Origin: an uncultured Verrucomicrobiota bacterium
GTDB taxonomy: Bacteria; Verrucomicrobiota; Verrucomicrobiia; Verrucomicrobiales; Akkermansiaceae
Assembly (NCBI GenBank): GCA_913063525.1
Contig: CAJXYV010000013.1
Coordinates: forward strand, 1 to 32,573
Direction: 5' to 3'
DNA length: 32,573 nt
The translations under genes were made by a program, and so were the position numbers. Shown piece after piece: positions 16,256 to 25,402 of this stretch (position 1 is the stretch's first letter; every line of letters begins with the position of its first letter). Below the pieces are notes generated by a model. It saw only the letters and a list, made by a program, of their open reading frames with translations. It searched no databases and was not told the origin of the DNA.

Positions 16256-18688
16256 ATGAACAATTTGAAACATTTCATCTGCGGCATTTATGCCATCACC
16301 GTTTGCGCGCTGCTCTGCAGCCACAGCCATGGCCAGACGTCCAGCCGGCTCTCCACCACCTTTCTCGCCCGCGGCGAACAAGCGCTGTTGGAGGTCGCCG
16401 TCGTAGGAGCCCAACCCACCGAGATCCCAGAAATCGGGATGGTCAAAAACGTCACGATCCGCCCCTCCGGCAGAGGCCCGATGACGAGGATGCTGCCTGG
16501 CCGCAAACTGGAGTGCGTCTTCGAGTATCTGGTCAGCAGCTACGAAATCGGCACTTACGTCATCCCGCCGATCGAGGTCGCGGTGAACGGTGGCAAAAGC
16601 TTCACCGAGCCGCTCGATTTTTTGATCTTCAATCCCGACGAGCTCCAGTGGTCTGAGGTGCAGGCGAGCGGCAAAACCATCCGCTACGCCAGTTCCTTCC
16701 GCACGCTGAACGACAAGCCCTTTGAAAACGAGACGCTAGCCACCGAGATCAAAGTCTTCGTGCCCGAAGAACTGGTCGTCGAAGACTGGGGGATCCCCGA
16801 CTTCGAACGCGATGGAGTGGCCGCGTGGCGCTTCCAGCCGTCGGCCATGCGCAGTCGCATCAACTTGTTAGGGATGCGCTATGTCTCGGTCGCCTACCCT
16901 AGCACCATCACCCCCACCCGCAGCGGCAAGGTCGGCATCGGCCCCGCGAAGATCCGTCTCACCACGCGCGAAGTCGTCATGGACCCGACCACGCGCCAAG
17001 TGAACACCGAGGTCTACCTGCAGGTCCCCAAACTCGAAATCGAGGCCATGCCGCTGCCGGACCGCGCGCCCGCGGGTTTTGAAAACGCCGTCGGCAGCTT
17101 CCGGCTCAGCGCCACCAGCACCGCCAGCGAGGTGCAGGAAGGCGACCCGATCACCGTCGATCTCACGGTCAGCGGCAGCGGCAATCTCGACACGCTGCGT
17201 CCGCCGACACTGGCGGATCCTAACGGCTGGAAAGTTTACGGCACCACCACCGACCCGCGCGGCGACGAGCGCCGCCAGCTTTCCGGCAGTATCAGCTTCC
17301 ATCAGTCGATCCGCCCGCTGGAAATGAAAGCGGAAATCCCGTCATTCCGCCTCATCTACTTCGACCCCAGAGATGAAACCTACAAGACGCTCACCACCGC
17401 GCCCATCCCGCTGCAAATGCACCCCAACCCTGCGGCCAATCTGCCGCCAAGCGCCGTGCCGCAAGCGCCATCCATTCCATTAGAACGCATGACCGACATC
17501 CTCGCCGTGCTTCAGCCGGCCCGCCTCACTGCTCCCGCCACGGCGACTTTTCCCGCATGGATCGGCCACGCCATCGGCTCCTTCGTCGCGCTCTGTCTGA
17601 TCGCCCGAGCCTGGTTTTTGCGCTACGGCGCAAACCGTAGCAAATCCCCCGAGCATCTGGCACGCGTCGCAGCCCTCCGCGAGATCGAAAAATCCAGCCC
17701 CGCCGATGACAGCGCCTTCCTCAAATCCGCGGGAGCTTATATCGAACACTGGCTCGGCAGAAATCAGACTCCAGACGTCCAGGCGATCCTCGCCGAGCGC
17801 GACGCGGTTTGTTTCCGCGCCGAAAAACCCAAATCCGTGTTAGATTTCAAACGCCGCGCCCAAATCCTCGACATCCTCCGCAAGGCCGCCGTCGCGCTCC
17901 TGTTCATCGCCGCCCTCGGCTGGCCCCAGCCCGTGCGCGCCGCAGACATCGCCAGCCAAGCCCTCGCAGCTTACGAATCCGCCAAATACGAAGACGCCGT
18001 CAAACTCTGGCTCAGCGCCGGAAACTACAACGAGCTCGCCGCCGACACGCTCTATAACATCGGCAACGCCTGCTACCGCGCAGGCTCCCCCGGCCAAGCC
18101 GCGCTCTACTACCGCCGCGCCATCGCTCGCAATTCCAGCCACCCCGAAGCCCGCCAAAACCTGCGTTTCCTCGAGCGCAAATACGGTTCGATCGTCGTCC
18201 AGCGGCCCGACTACCAATACGCGCTCGCTAGGTTTCCACTCGGTGCCTGGCAAGCCGCCTGTTGGAGTGGCCTGTGGCTTTGCGGCCTGGCCCTGCTCGT
18301 TTTCCCCGCCACGCGGCCGGGTGCCCGCCTGCGTCTCGTCGCCGTCGGTGCTCTGGTGTTAGGCCCCATCCTCGCTTCGGCCGGGGCACTGGGTTGGCAC
18401 TATTTCCCGGACGACGCCGAGTTTTCGCCGCTCCCAACCCAGGCCGTGGTCATCGAGGAAAAAGTCACCCTCCACGCCGACGCCGCCCGCACCTCGCCAG
18501 AAATTATCGATGCCCCACCCGGCTCGCTGTGCGAAGTCATCAGCCGCTCCGGCCGCTGGGTCTACATCGCCTTCGCCAGCAAAACCCGCGGCTGGGTGCC
18601 CATCGAGTCGATCGAAATGGTGATCCCCAGCCAGCCCCCCGCCCCGCCCAAGTTCCAAAAGCCCAAGGCCGACGGCAAAACGGCCTGA
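16256..18688 (+). CDS. BatD-like protein fused to a BatE-like TPR/SH3 module
   Basis: ATG at 16256. N-terminal signal and BatD-like beta-rich region; internal hydrophobic segment KAAVALLFIAALGWPQPVRA; then TPR (ADTLYNIGNACYRAGSPGQAALYYRRAIARNSSHPEARQNL) and SH3-like (KVTLHADAARTSPEIIDAPPGSLCEVISRSGRWVYIAFASKTRGWVP). Confidence 0.85.
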   Translation: MNNLKHFICGIYAITVCALLCSHSHGQTSSRLSTTFLARGEQALLEVAVVGAQPTEIPEIGMVKNVTIRPSGRGPMTRMLPGRKLECVFEYLVSSYEIGTYVIPPIEVAVNGGKSFTEPLDFLIFNPDELQWSEVQASGKTIRYASSFRTLNDKPFENETLATEIKVFVPEELVVEDWGIPDFERDGVAAWRFQPSAMRSRINLLGMRYVSVAYPSTITPTRSGKVGIGPAKIRLTTREVVMDPTTRQVNTEVYLQVPKLEIEAMPLPDRAPAGFENAVGSFRLSATSTASEVQEGDPITVDLTVSGSGNLDTLRPPTLADPNGWKVYGTTTDPRGDERRQLSGSISFHQSIRPLEMKAEIPSFRLIYFDPRDETYKTLTTAPIPLQMHPNPAANLPPSAVPQAPSIPLERMTDILAVLQPARLTAPATATFPAWIGHAIGSFVALCLIARAWFLRYGANRSKSPEHLARVAALREIEKSSPADDSAFLKSAGAYIEHWLGRNQTPDVQAILAERDAVCFRAEKPKSVLDFKRRAQILDILRKAAVALLFIAALGWPQPVRAADIASQALAAYESAKYEDAVKLWLSAGNYNELAADTLYNIGNACYRAGSPGQAALYYRRAIARNSSHPEARQNLRFLERKYGSIVVQRPDYQYALARFPLGAWQAACWSGLWLCGLALLVFPATRPGARLRLVAVGALVLGPILASAGALGWHYFPDDAEFSPLPTQAVVIEEKVTLHADAARTSPEIIDAPPGSLCEVISRSGRWVYIAFASKTRGWVPIESIEMVIPSQPPAPPKFQKPKADGKTA

Positions 18689-18919
18689 GGCGAGCGCGCT
18701 GTCATCGCCGCAGTCGCGCGCTTTAACGGGCGATGGGCTACGTGTACAATCGACAAATCAAGCGGTGCGCTTAATTGAATTAGATTAAATATACATATCG
18801 CACGAATGCCTACGTTTCATAGGTTTATCTACCGTTGCAAGGTATACGTCGAATAAGAAGAACATGAGCTGCTAAAAAAATATGATTGCAATCCGATTTG
18901 GAATCTATATTTTTTGAGA

Positions 18920-19390
18920 ATGTCTTGGTGCTCCGAATGGATACGTGATTGGCTGAAGCAAGGAATAAAGAGAACGCAAAACGATCTCGCCCACCTTGCC
19001 GATATCGATCCTGGTAATGTTTCACGCTGGTTAAGTGGTCAATCACGGCCAGACCCGAAAGCGCTTGGGACGCTCACATCAGCTCTTACCGAACAGGAAT
19101 CTGCGGATCTCTTGGTGGCGTGGGTGAAGGATATGCTGCCTGCGGGCCATGAAAAGCTGGTTCACATTTATTCGCTGGTCTCCGAGACGGAGGCGGGCGA
19201 AACAAAAGAGCCAGCAGGAAAGAAACAGGCTCCAGCCGCTGTCGACGCCACGAAATTCCCAGATGGAATCAGTGCCGACCTCAAGGAGCAGCTGGTCCAC
19301 TTTAGCAAGTTGTCGGTGGAAAACCCCGACATCCGCAAGATCATCGACATCTGTTACGAGGCGATCACCCGGAAATCCGGCGGCGAATAA
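18920..19390 (+). CDS. XRE-like helix-turn-helix protein
   Basis: WLKQGIKRTQNDLAHLADIDPGNVSRWLSGQSRPDPKALGTLTSAL. HTH pattern; ATG at 18920. Confidence 0.78.
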   Translation: MSWCSEWIRDWLKQGIKRTQNDLAHLADIDPGNVSRWLSGQSRPDPKALGTLTSALTEQESADLLVAWVKDMLPAGHEKLVHIYSLVSETEAGETKEPAGKKQAPAAVDATKFPDGISADLKEQLVHFSKLSVENPDIRKIIDICYEAITRKSGGE

Positions 19391-19428
19391 GCCTGATCCC
19401 GAAAACAAAATTCAAGTTCAACCCAAAA

Positions 19429-19457
19429 AGCCCTCGAGCATTCGAGGGCTTTTTTTT
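19429..19457 (+). terminator. Rho-independent terminator
   Basis: aaagccctcga-gca-ttcgagggcttttttttcgt. Confidence 0.9.
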
Positions 19458-19533
19458 CGTGGTGGCCGCGCTGGGTGGCAACGCGCTAAAATGAGTTGGC
19501 CGCTACCGGATTCTGCAGCTATACCCTGTGCCG

Positions 19534-20763
19534 ATGAGCGAAGCCGCCAGCAATGCGAAGAAGCCCCGCGTCAATGTACGACGGCCGGATGTCATGGAAC
19601 GGGTTTCTGCCGAGGTGGCGATCCATTTCCACTCGACGGTCGTGGAAAAGCTGCGCGACCGCGGTGGTAAAATCACCGTCGGCCACACCACGGTGATGCT
19701 GGCAGAGCAGTTCGGTTTTTGTTACGGCGTGGAGCGCGCGATCGATCTGGCATACGCCTCGCGAAAGGTTTTCCCGGACAACCGGATCTTTCTCATCGGC
19801 GAAATCATCCACAACCCGGATGTGAACCGCCACCTGCGCGAGATGGGAATCGTCTCGCTGCCGTGGCAGGATTTGGATTCGAGTTACGACGATCTCACCG
19901 AAGACGATGTGGTAATCGTGCCGGCCTTTGGGGCACCGACCCTGTTCATGAACAAGGTGGAAGAGCGCGGCTGTTATGTCGTCGATACGACTTGCGGCGA
20001 TGTGATGAAAGTCTGGCGGCGGGTGCGCGGCTACGCCAAGGACGGCATCACCTCGATCATTCACGGCAAGTCGAATCATGAAGAAACCCGCGCCACCGCA
20101 TCGCGCGCGCTGGGCGAAAAGGGCGAAGGCATCTATCTGATTGTTCTCACCCTCGCCGATGTCGATTACGTCTGCGACTACATCCGCCACGGCGGCGACA
20201 AGGCGGCTTTCATGGAGCGCTTCCAAGGCGAGCATTCCGATCATTTTGATCCAGACATCCACCTGCGCCAAGTCGGGGTGGCGAACCAGACGACGATGCT
20301 CAAAAGCGAAACGGAGGAAATCCAACGCCGCATCCGCCAAGCAATCATCGACCGCGATGGCAACGAGGGCGCGTTCCAGATGTTCGATACCATCTGCGGA
20401 GCGACCCAGGAACGGCAGGACGCGCTATTCGAAATGCTGCGCAAGCCGATGGATCTGCTGCTGGTCGTCGGCGGCTACAATAGCTCGAACACGATCCATT
20501 TGGTGGAAATCGCAGAGCCCGAGGTGCCGACGTTTTTCATCCGCAGCGCCGACTGCATCAAGTCGCTTGAGGAAATCATCCACTACGATCTCCACCGCCT
20601 GCAGGAAAAGACTTCCAACTATTCGCAGCTGTTTGCCGGCGACCGCGATGTCGTCATCGGCATCACTGCGGGCGCTTCCTGTCCGAACAACCTCATCGAA
20701 GAGACGCTGATCAAAATGTTCGAGCTCCGCGGCATCGACCGCGAAGCGCTGGCGCTGGCTTGA
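19534..20763 (+). CDS. ispH: 4-hydroxy-3-methylbut-2-enyl diphosphate reductase
   Basis: MLAEQFGFCYGVERAIDLAY...FLIGEIIHNPDVNRHLREMGI...VVDTTCGDVMKVWRRV...ITAGASCPNNLIEETL. Conserved Cys residues of the Fe-S cluster. Confidence 0.95.
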   Translation: MSEAASNAKKPRVNVRRPDVMERVSAEVAIHFHSTVVEKLRDRGGKITVGHTTVMLAEQFGFCYGVERAIDLAYASRKVFPDNRIFLIGEIIHNPDVNRHLREMGIVSLPWQDLDSSYDDLTEDDVVIVPAFGAPTLFMNKVEERGCYVVDTTCGDVMKVWRRVRGYAKDGITSIIHGKSNHEETRATASRALGEKGEGIYLIVLTLADVDYVCDYIRHGGDKAAFMERFQGEHSDHFDPDIHLRQVGVANQTTMLKSETEEIQRRIRQAIIDRDGNEGAFQMFDTICGATQERQDALFEMLRKPMDLLLVVGGYNSSNTIHLVEIAEPEVPTFFIRSADCIKSLEEIIHYDLHRLQEKTSNYSQLFAGDRDVVIGITAGASCPNNLIEETLIKMFELRGIDREALALA

Positions 20764-20764
20764 A

Positions 20765-22744
20765 TCAAAGGTACTTCATGAAGGCCGTGTAAACCTCCGA
20801 CGGGATGTCCAACAGGCTGTAGTCCTTGGCCGAGACAAACAGCAGGCTTTGCTTGCCCTTGCCTAACAACTCGTTTTCAGAGCCGAAGATTTGGTGCTCG
20901 AGGGTGCAGAACTTGCGGTTAAAGTCTGAGACGCGGATTTTCACGGTGATGGTGTCAAACTCGCGGGCCTCGCGCACGAACTTGTGTTCGAAGGAGCGGG
21001 TGAGGATATAGAAGTGAGTGGTCTTGAGGTCGAAGTCGGGCATCGCCTTGTTGAAAAACAACTCGCGAGCCTTGCCGACAAACATCGCATACATCCCGAA
21101 GTAAACATTTCCCACGGAATTCGTGTCGGAATAACTGGCGATGGATGAATAGACGAACCACTTATCCTCGAAATGACCACCGAAGGCGTGGCCATCTTGA
21201 GGTGCCACCACATCGGAGCCAGTGATCACCGTTGCGGTTTTGGTGATGGCGCGGATCGCGGGAATTTCCGAAGCAGCCTCGATCACCTCCCCGGCTTTTT
21301 CCGTGACCACCCGCAGCAGGTCGGCGTTGAAGACCAGCCAGATCACGTAAACCAGCGGCAAAACCGCGCCGAGAATGAGCAGCGAAGTTTGGCCATTCAA
21401 GTAGCCGAAGGCGAAGATCACCAGCGAGAGGCTGGCCATCGAGAACATCCGGATTTGTGGCAGCGGATTCTGCGAATTGGGGACAAAGCAGCGCGCGATC
21501 GCCAGCGCGGCATAGCCGACAAAAAACGAGGCATAGAATACCATGAAATACTCCAGCTCCAGCTTGGCCCAAATGCCGATCAAGGTGACGAGACCGACGA
21601 TAAGGAATGTAGGAATCGGCGAGCCGAGGATCTGTTTTGGGATCAGCGAAATGAGCATGTTTTCGCTCTTCTCGACGTTCTTTTCGAGGAACCACTTCAG
21701 CGCGACGTAGCCGCTGTCGAGCGTGGTCAACGCACAGATCGCTAGGAAAGAAAAGTAGGCCAGCGGCATCACGCTGCCGGGCTTGAAGGCCTTGGTGAAG
21801 TACTGGGTGACTAGGTCATGGGCGTACATGAACCCGTCGAGCCCCGGCTGTGCGGCGAGCGGCTGCCCCTCCTCAGTCATCACCCACAGCGCCAGGCAGC
21901 CGTGGAACAAAAGCATCAAGAAAAAGATCGACCCGCCAAAAAAGTAGCTGGCGCGGATGGAGGTCTTTTCCCGGTGGATCTGGATCGCCCGCTGCCAGTG
22001 TTGCAGGTCCAACCAAGGCCCGACTAGCAGACCGATGACCAGCGGGATCGCATACCCGAGCAGGGTCGGGCCGGTCCACAGTTTAGGGAATGGCTCGGAC
22101 CACTGAAGACCGGTCGGCACCAAGGGATTTAATCCGAACAGAATCGCCGCCACGCAGGCGACGAGTAGGCCGCCTAACATCGCATGACTCAGTTTGATCT
22201 TCTGAATGCCGAACTCCTCGCCAAACAAACAGCCGGCGACGAGAATCACAAATACCAGCAGACACAGGTAGAGGCTGAAAAGCGGACCCGTCGCTAAGTT
22301 CAACGGCACAAACAGGTACTTCACCAATGCAAACACCGTCAGCGCCAGCGCGACGATCTGGTAGAGATAGAGAATCAGCCGGAACGGTTTGGAGAATTTA
22401 TCAAAGAAAATGGCCAGCGACTCCTGCCCGCCGCTATGGGTTTGCGCCACCCGCTGGGTGAGAAATCCAAACAGCATCAAGCCCAACGCATTGGGGACTG
22501 CGAATAACAGCAGGCCCTGAAGGCCGAACATGAAGGTCATCTGGACGCTGAAAAACAGCCCCAGCCCCCACATCCACGACAATGCCACCGAATTCCCCCA
22601 CAGGACTGCGTTTAACCAGCGAAAGTTCATAAAGGATGCAAAGGAACCCCGATTTGCGCCATGGAGCAAGCCAGATTCCACCGAATTGAAAGAATTGGAT
22701 CTTTCGTCAGTTGAAGAAACCGTTTTGTCAGTTGAAGAAGCCAT
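20765..22744 (-). CDS. Multi-pass transporter-like membrane protein fused to a C-terminal hotdog (acyl-CoA thioesterase-like) domain
   Basis: N-terminal ~500 aa with many TM segments and SSS/APC-like layout; C-terminal ASYSDTNSVGNVYFGMYAMFVGKARELFFNKAMPDFDLKTTHFYILTRSFEHKFVREAREFDTITVKIRVSDFNRKFCTLEHQIFG resembles 4HBT/hotdog proteins. Confidence 0.75.
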   Translation of the reverse strand: MASSTDKTVSSTDERSNSFNSVESGLLHGANRGSFASFMNFRWLNAVLWGNSVALSWMWGLGLFFSVQMTFMFGLQGLLLFAVPNALGLMLFGFLTQRVAQTHSGGQESLAIFFDKFSKPFRLILYLYQIVALALTVFALVKYLFVPLNLATGPLFSLYLCLLVFVILVAGCLFGEEFGIQKIKLSHAMLGGLLVACVAAILFGLNPLVPTGLQWSEPFPKLWTGPTLLGYAIPLVIGLLVGPWLDLQHWQRAIQIHREKTSIRASYFFGGSIFFLMLLFHGCLALWVMTEEGQPLAAQPGLDGFMYAHDLVTQYFTKAFKPGSVMPLAYFSFLAICALTTLDSGYVALKWFLEKNVEKSENMLISLIPKQILGSPIPTFLIVGLVTLIGIWAKLELEYFMVFYASFFVGYAALAIARCFVPNSQNPLPQIRMFSMASLSLVIFAFGYLNGQTSLLILGAVLPLVYVIWLVFNADLLRVVTEKAGEVIEAASEIPAIRAITKTATVITGSDVVAPQDGHAFGGHFEDKWFVYSSIASYSDTNSVGNVYFGMYAMFVGKARELFFNKAMPDFDLKTTHFYILTRSFEHKFVREAREFDTITVKIRVSDFNRKFCTLEHQIFGSENELLGKGKQSLLFVSAKDYSLLDIPSEVYTAFMKYL

Positions 22745-22933
22745 TTTGCCTGTTGAAGAGACCGTTTCGCCTGTTGAAGAGACCGTTTTGCCTGTTGAAG
22801 AAACCGTTTTGCCTGTTGAAGAGACCGTTTTGCCTGTTGAAGAGACCGTTTCGCCTGTTGAAGAAACCGTTTTGCCTGTTGAAGAAACCGTTTTGCCTGA
22901 TGAAGAGACCGTTTCGCCTGTTGAAGAGACGCG
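22707..22933. repeat. 21-bp tandem repeat, about 10.6 copies, consensus gttgaagaRaccgttttgcct
   Basis: Unit starts at 22710, 22731, 22752, 22773, 22794, 22815, 22836, 22857, 22878, 22899 and 22920 (exact 21-bp period). Confidence 0.95.
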
Positions 22934-23112
22934 CTGAGCGGTCGTGCGATGTTTGGGGGCAGCGGGGCCTTTTGTTCCAGTTTCGCGAAAATTTGAACTT
23001 GAGGCCTTGGACGGGATGGAGAGACTCAGCGCTCCTAGCGGTGAATTACCATTGAAGCCGCCGCATTCACCCTCTTTACTTCCGGCGCCAGCAAGGGCAA
23101 CCCTACCATTTC

Positions 23113-24777
23113 ATGATTGAGAATATCCGCAAATACACTGGCCTCATGATCGTGGTCTTCGTGATCCTATTCATTAGCTTCTTCTTCCTCGATACCCGTT
23201 CCGTGCGGAACATGAGTGGGGGCCACGCCGTCATGAAGATCGCCGGTCGTTCCTACAACGACAAGGAGTACCGCAGCCTTGGCACGGGCTCGTTCGAGCT
23301 GACGCGCAATCTCGCCAGCGCGGGCGACTTCGGTCTCTATGAGTTTTTGATGGGACTTTCCAGCGGTGCCACCAGCCAGGATGACGCATCTGAGAAATTC
23401 TTTGTTGGCCGGATGATCCTGCGCCAGGCGAAGGAGGAATTCGGAGTTTACCCGGGCGAAGAGGATATCTCCGCCTACCTCAAGAGCCTCCGCGTCTTCG
23501 CCGGGCCGGATAGCCAATTCAATCCAGAGACCTACCGCAACTTCATCGAAAAGGGCATGGGCCGCCTCGGCCTGACGGAAAAGGATCTGCGCGAGCTCGC
23601 TTCCGACGTGATCGCCTCCAAGAAAATCAACGCCATCGTCGGCAGGGGCCTGAGCGTGGACCGCAATGCCGTGGCGAAGGACCTGGCCCTCGAAAAGCAG
23701 CAGATCTCGGGCGAAGTCGCGAAGCTGGAACTGGCACCGTACGAGGAGAAAATCCAACCGACGGAAGAGGAAATCAAAAAATACTGGGAGACGATCTCCG
23801 ACTCATTCACCACCGAGCCACGCCGCAAGTTCACCTACATCATCGCCACGCCGAACCTGCCTGCTGAACCGAAGGTGGACGAAGCTGCGGATTCCATCGC
23901 CGACGCGACCGCCAGCGAAGACGTGAAAAAAGCCGCCGCGAAGAAGAAGGAAGACGCCAAGGCCAAGCGCGCCGCCGAGTTCGCCGAAGAGCGCCGCAAG
24001 AAGCAGCTCGAGCTCGACTCGCTCGTCGACGACTTCTCCTATCAGCTAGAGCAGCAAAAGGGCTCGGGCTTCGAAGATCTGGCCAAGCAAAACAAGTGGG
24101 AGGTCAAAACATCCGAGTTCTTCTCGCGCACGACCGCACCGAAGGAGCTCGACCTGGCCCTCCGTTCTTCGAGCAAGGGCAGCAAGCTCGCCGAGGAACT
24201 TTTCCGCATCGAGCCGACCAGTGATCCGGTTTCGAAGATTTCGCAACCGATCGCGATCGGCGAAAACCAATGGGCGGTCGCCCGCTTGGACGGCGAAGAG
24301 AAGTCCCGCCCGAAAACCTACGAGGAAGCCCGCGCCGATGCCCGCGCCCAGTACATTTCCGAAAAAGCGAGCGAAGCCCTGAAAGCCGCCGCGACCGAAG
24401 CATCGACGAAAATCAAGAGTGCGCTGGCCGCTGGCAAATCCTTCGCCGATGCCGCCAAGGAAGCTGGCATCGCTGAGACGAAAGCGTTTTCAGCCGTCAC
24501 CAGCAGCTCCAAGCCCGACACAGCGACGCAGCCTGCCAATCTATTCACCGCCGCCCGCACCATCGATCCCGGCAGCCTCGCCGACGTGATCACGGAATCG
24601 GACCGCGCGTTCATCCTCTTTGTCGGCAAACGCGAAGTGGTCAAGGAGGCCGATGCCGCCAAGAGCATCGACGCCGAAGTCGCCTCCAGCACGACCAAAA
24701 ACGAGACCGTCGCTTTCATGTCGTGGATCGCCGCCCGCACCGAGGCCGCCAAGGTCGAGCAACTCTACAAGCGCTGA
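23113..24777 (+). CDS. SurA/PpiD-like peptidyl-prolyl isomerase or chaperone, membrane-anchored
   Basis: MIENIRKYTGLMIVVFVILFISFFFLDTRS N-terminal anchor; SurA_N-like SYNDKEYRSLGTGSFELTRNL...FVGRMILRQAKEEFGVYPGEEDISAYLKS; long charged C-terminal helical region. Confidence 0.8.
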   Translation: MIENIRKYTGLMIVVFVILFISFFFLDTRSVRNMSGGHAVMKIAGRSYNDKEYRSLGTGSFELTRNLASAGDFGLYEFLMGLSSGATSQDDASEKFFVGRMILRQAKEEFGVYPGEEDISAYLKSLRVFAGPDSQFNPETYRNFIEKGMGRLGLTEKDLRELASDVIASKKINAIVGRGLSVDRNAVAKDLALEKQQISGEVAKLELAPYEEKIQPTEEEIKKYWETISDSFTTEPRRKFTYIIATPNLPAEPKVDEAADSIADATASEDVKKAAAKKKEDAKAKRAAEFAEERRKKQLELDSLVDDFSYQLEQQKGSGFEDLAKQNKWEVKTSEFFSRTTAPKELDLALRSSSKGSKLAEELFRIEPTSDPVSKISQPIAIGENQWAVARLDGEEKSRPKTYEEARADARAQYISEKASEALKAAATEASTKIKSALAAGKSFADAAKEAGIAETKAFSAVTSSSKPDTATQPANLFTAARTIDPGSLADVITESDRAFILFVGKREVVKEADAAKSIDAEVASSTTKNETVAFMSWIAARTEAAKVEQLYKR

Positions 24778-24812
24778 GCCTCAAACTCAGTCCGGGCCTG
24801 TCCCCCCACCCC

Positions 24813-25151
24813 ATGTCCGCTTCCGAAGACATCCAAGAGCTCTTCGACAACGCCAACGGCCACCTCGCCGTGGGCGAATTCGACGAGGCCATCGCCCTCT
24901 ACCGCCGCTGTGTCGCGCTGGATCCCACGTTTTTCGACGGCTGGCACGCGCTCGGCATGGCCCTGCTGAAAATGGGAGCCGTCAAGGAAGCGATCGGTTG
25001 CGGGCTGCAATCCGTCACGCTCCAGCCGAACGACCTGCTCGCCTGGACCAGCCTTTCCCAGATGTACGTCCGCGACGGCAACATCCCCGAAGCCGAAGCC
25101 GCCAAAGGCAACGCCCGCATCCTCTCGCTGGGCGGCAGGGTGGTGAAGTGA
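24813..25151 (+). CDS. TPR-repeat protein
   Basis: ATG at 24813: ANGHLAVGEFDEAIALYRRCVALDPTFFDGWHALGMALLKMGAVKEAIGCGLQSVTLQPNDLLAWTSLSQMYVRDGNIPEAE. Confidence 0.85.
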   Translation: MSASEDIQELFDNANGHLAVGEFDEAIALYRRCVALDPTFFDGWHALGMALLKMGAVKEAIGCGLQSVTLQPNDLLAWTSLSQMYVRDGNIPEAEAAKGNARILSLGGRVVK

Positions 25152-25159
25152 CGCGAGTC

Positions 25160-25399
25160 CTACGAAAGGCGATCCCCTTCGTCGGGCTCAACATCGGGAA
25201 TCAATTCAAGGATGCGGTCAAACTCGGCCAAGTCGGCTTTGGCGGCCCGTTCCTTCAAATAGTCAACGGTTGCCAACGAGGCCAACTTTTCGGCAGCAGC
25301 GGAAATTATAAACTGGTTCATCGAGTAACCATCCTTGGTAGCAAGGTCCTTGATGCCACGGTGGAGAGATTCAGGAATGCGGAGTGACATGGTAGCCAT
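25160..25399 (-). CDS. RHH antitoxin (HicB-like C-terminal/Arc-type)
   Basis: MATMSLRIPESLHRGIKDLATKDGYSMNQFIISAAAEKLASL. Arc/HicB-type RHH. Confidence 0.85.
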   Translation of the reverse strand: MATMSLRIPESLHRGIKDLATKDGYSMNQFIISAAAEKLASLATVDYLKERAAKADLAEFDRILELIPDVEPDEGDRLS

Positions 25400-25402
25400 G
25401 AT

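Noticed and set aside
22707-22933. CRISPR array
   Set aside because: Units are contiguous 21-bp tandem repeats with no unique spacers and no cas genes nearby.
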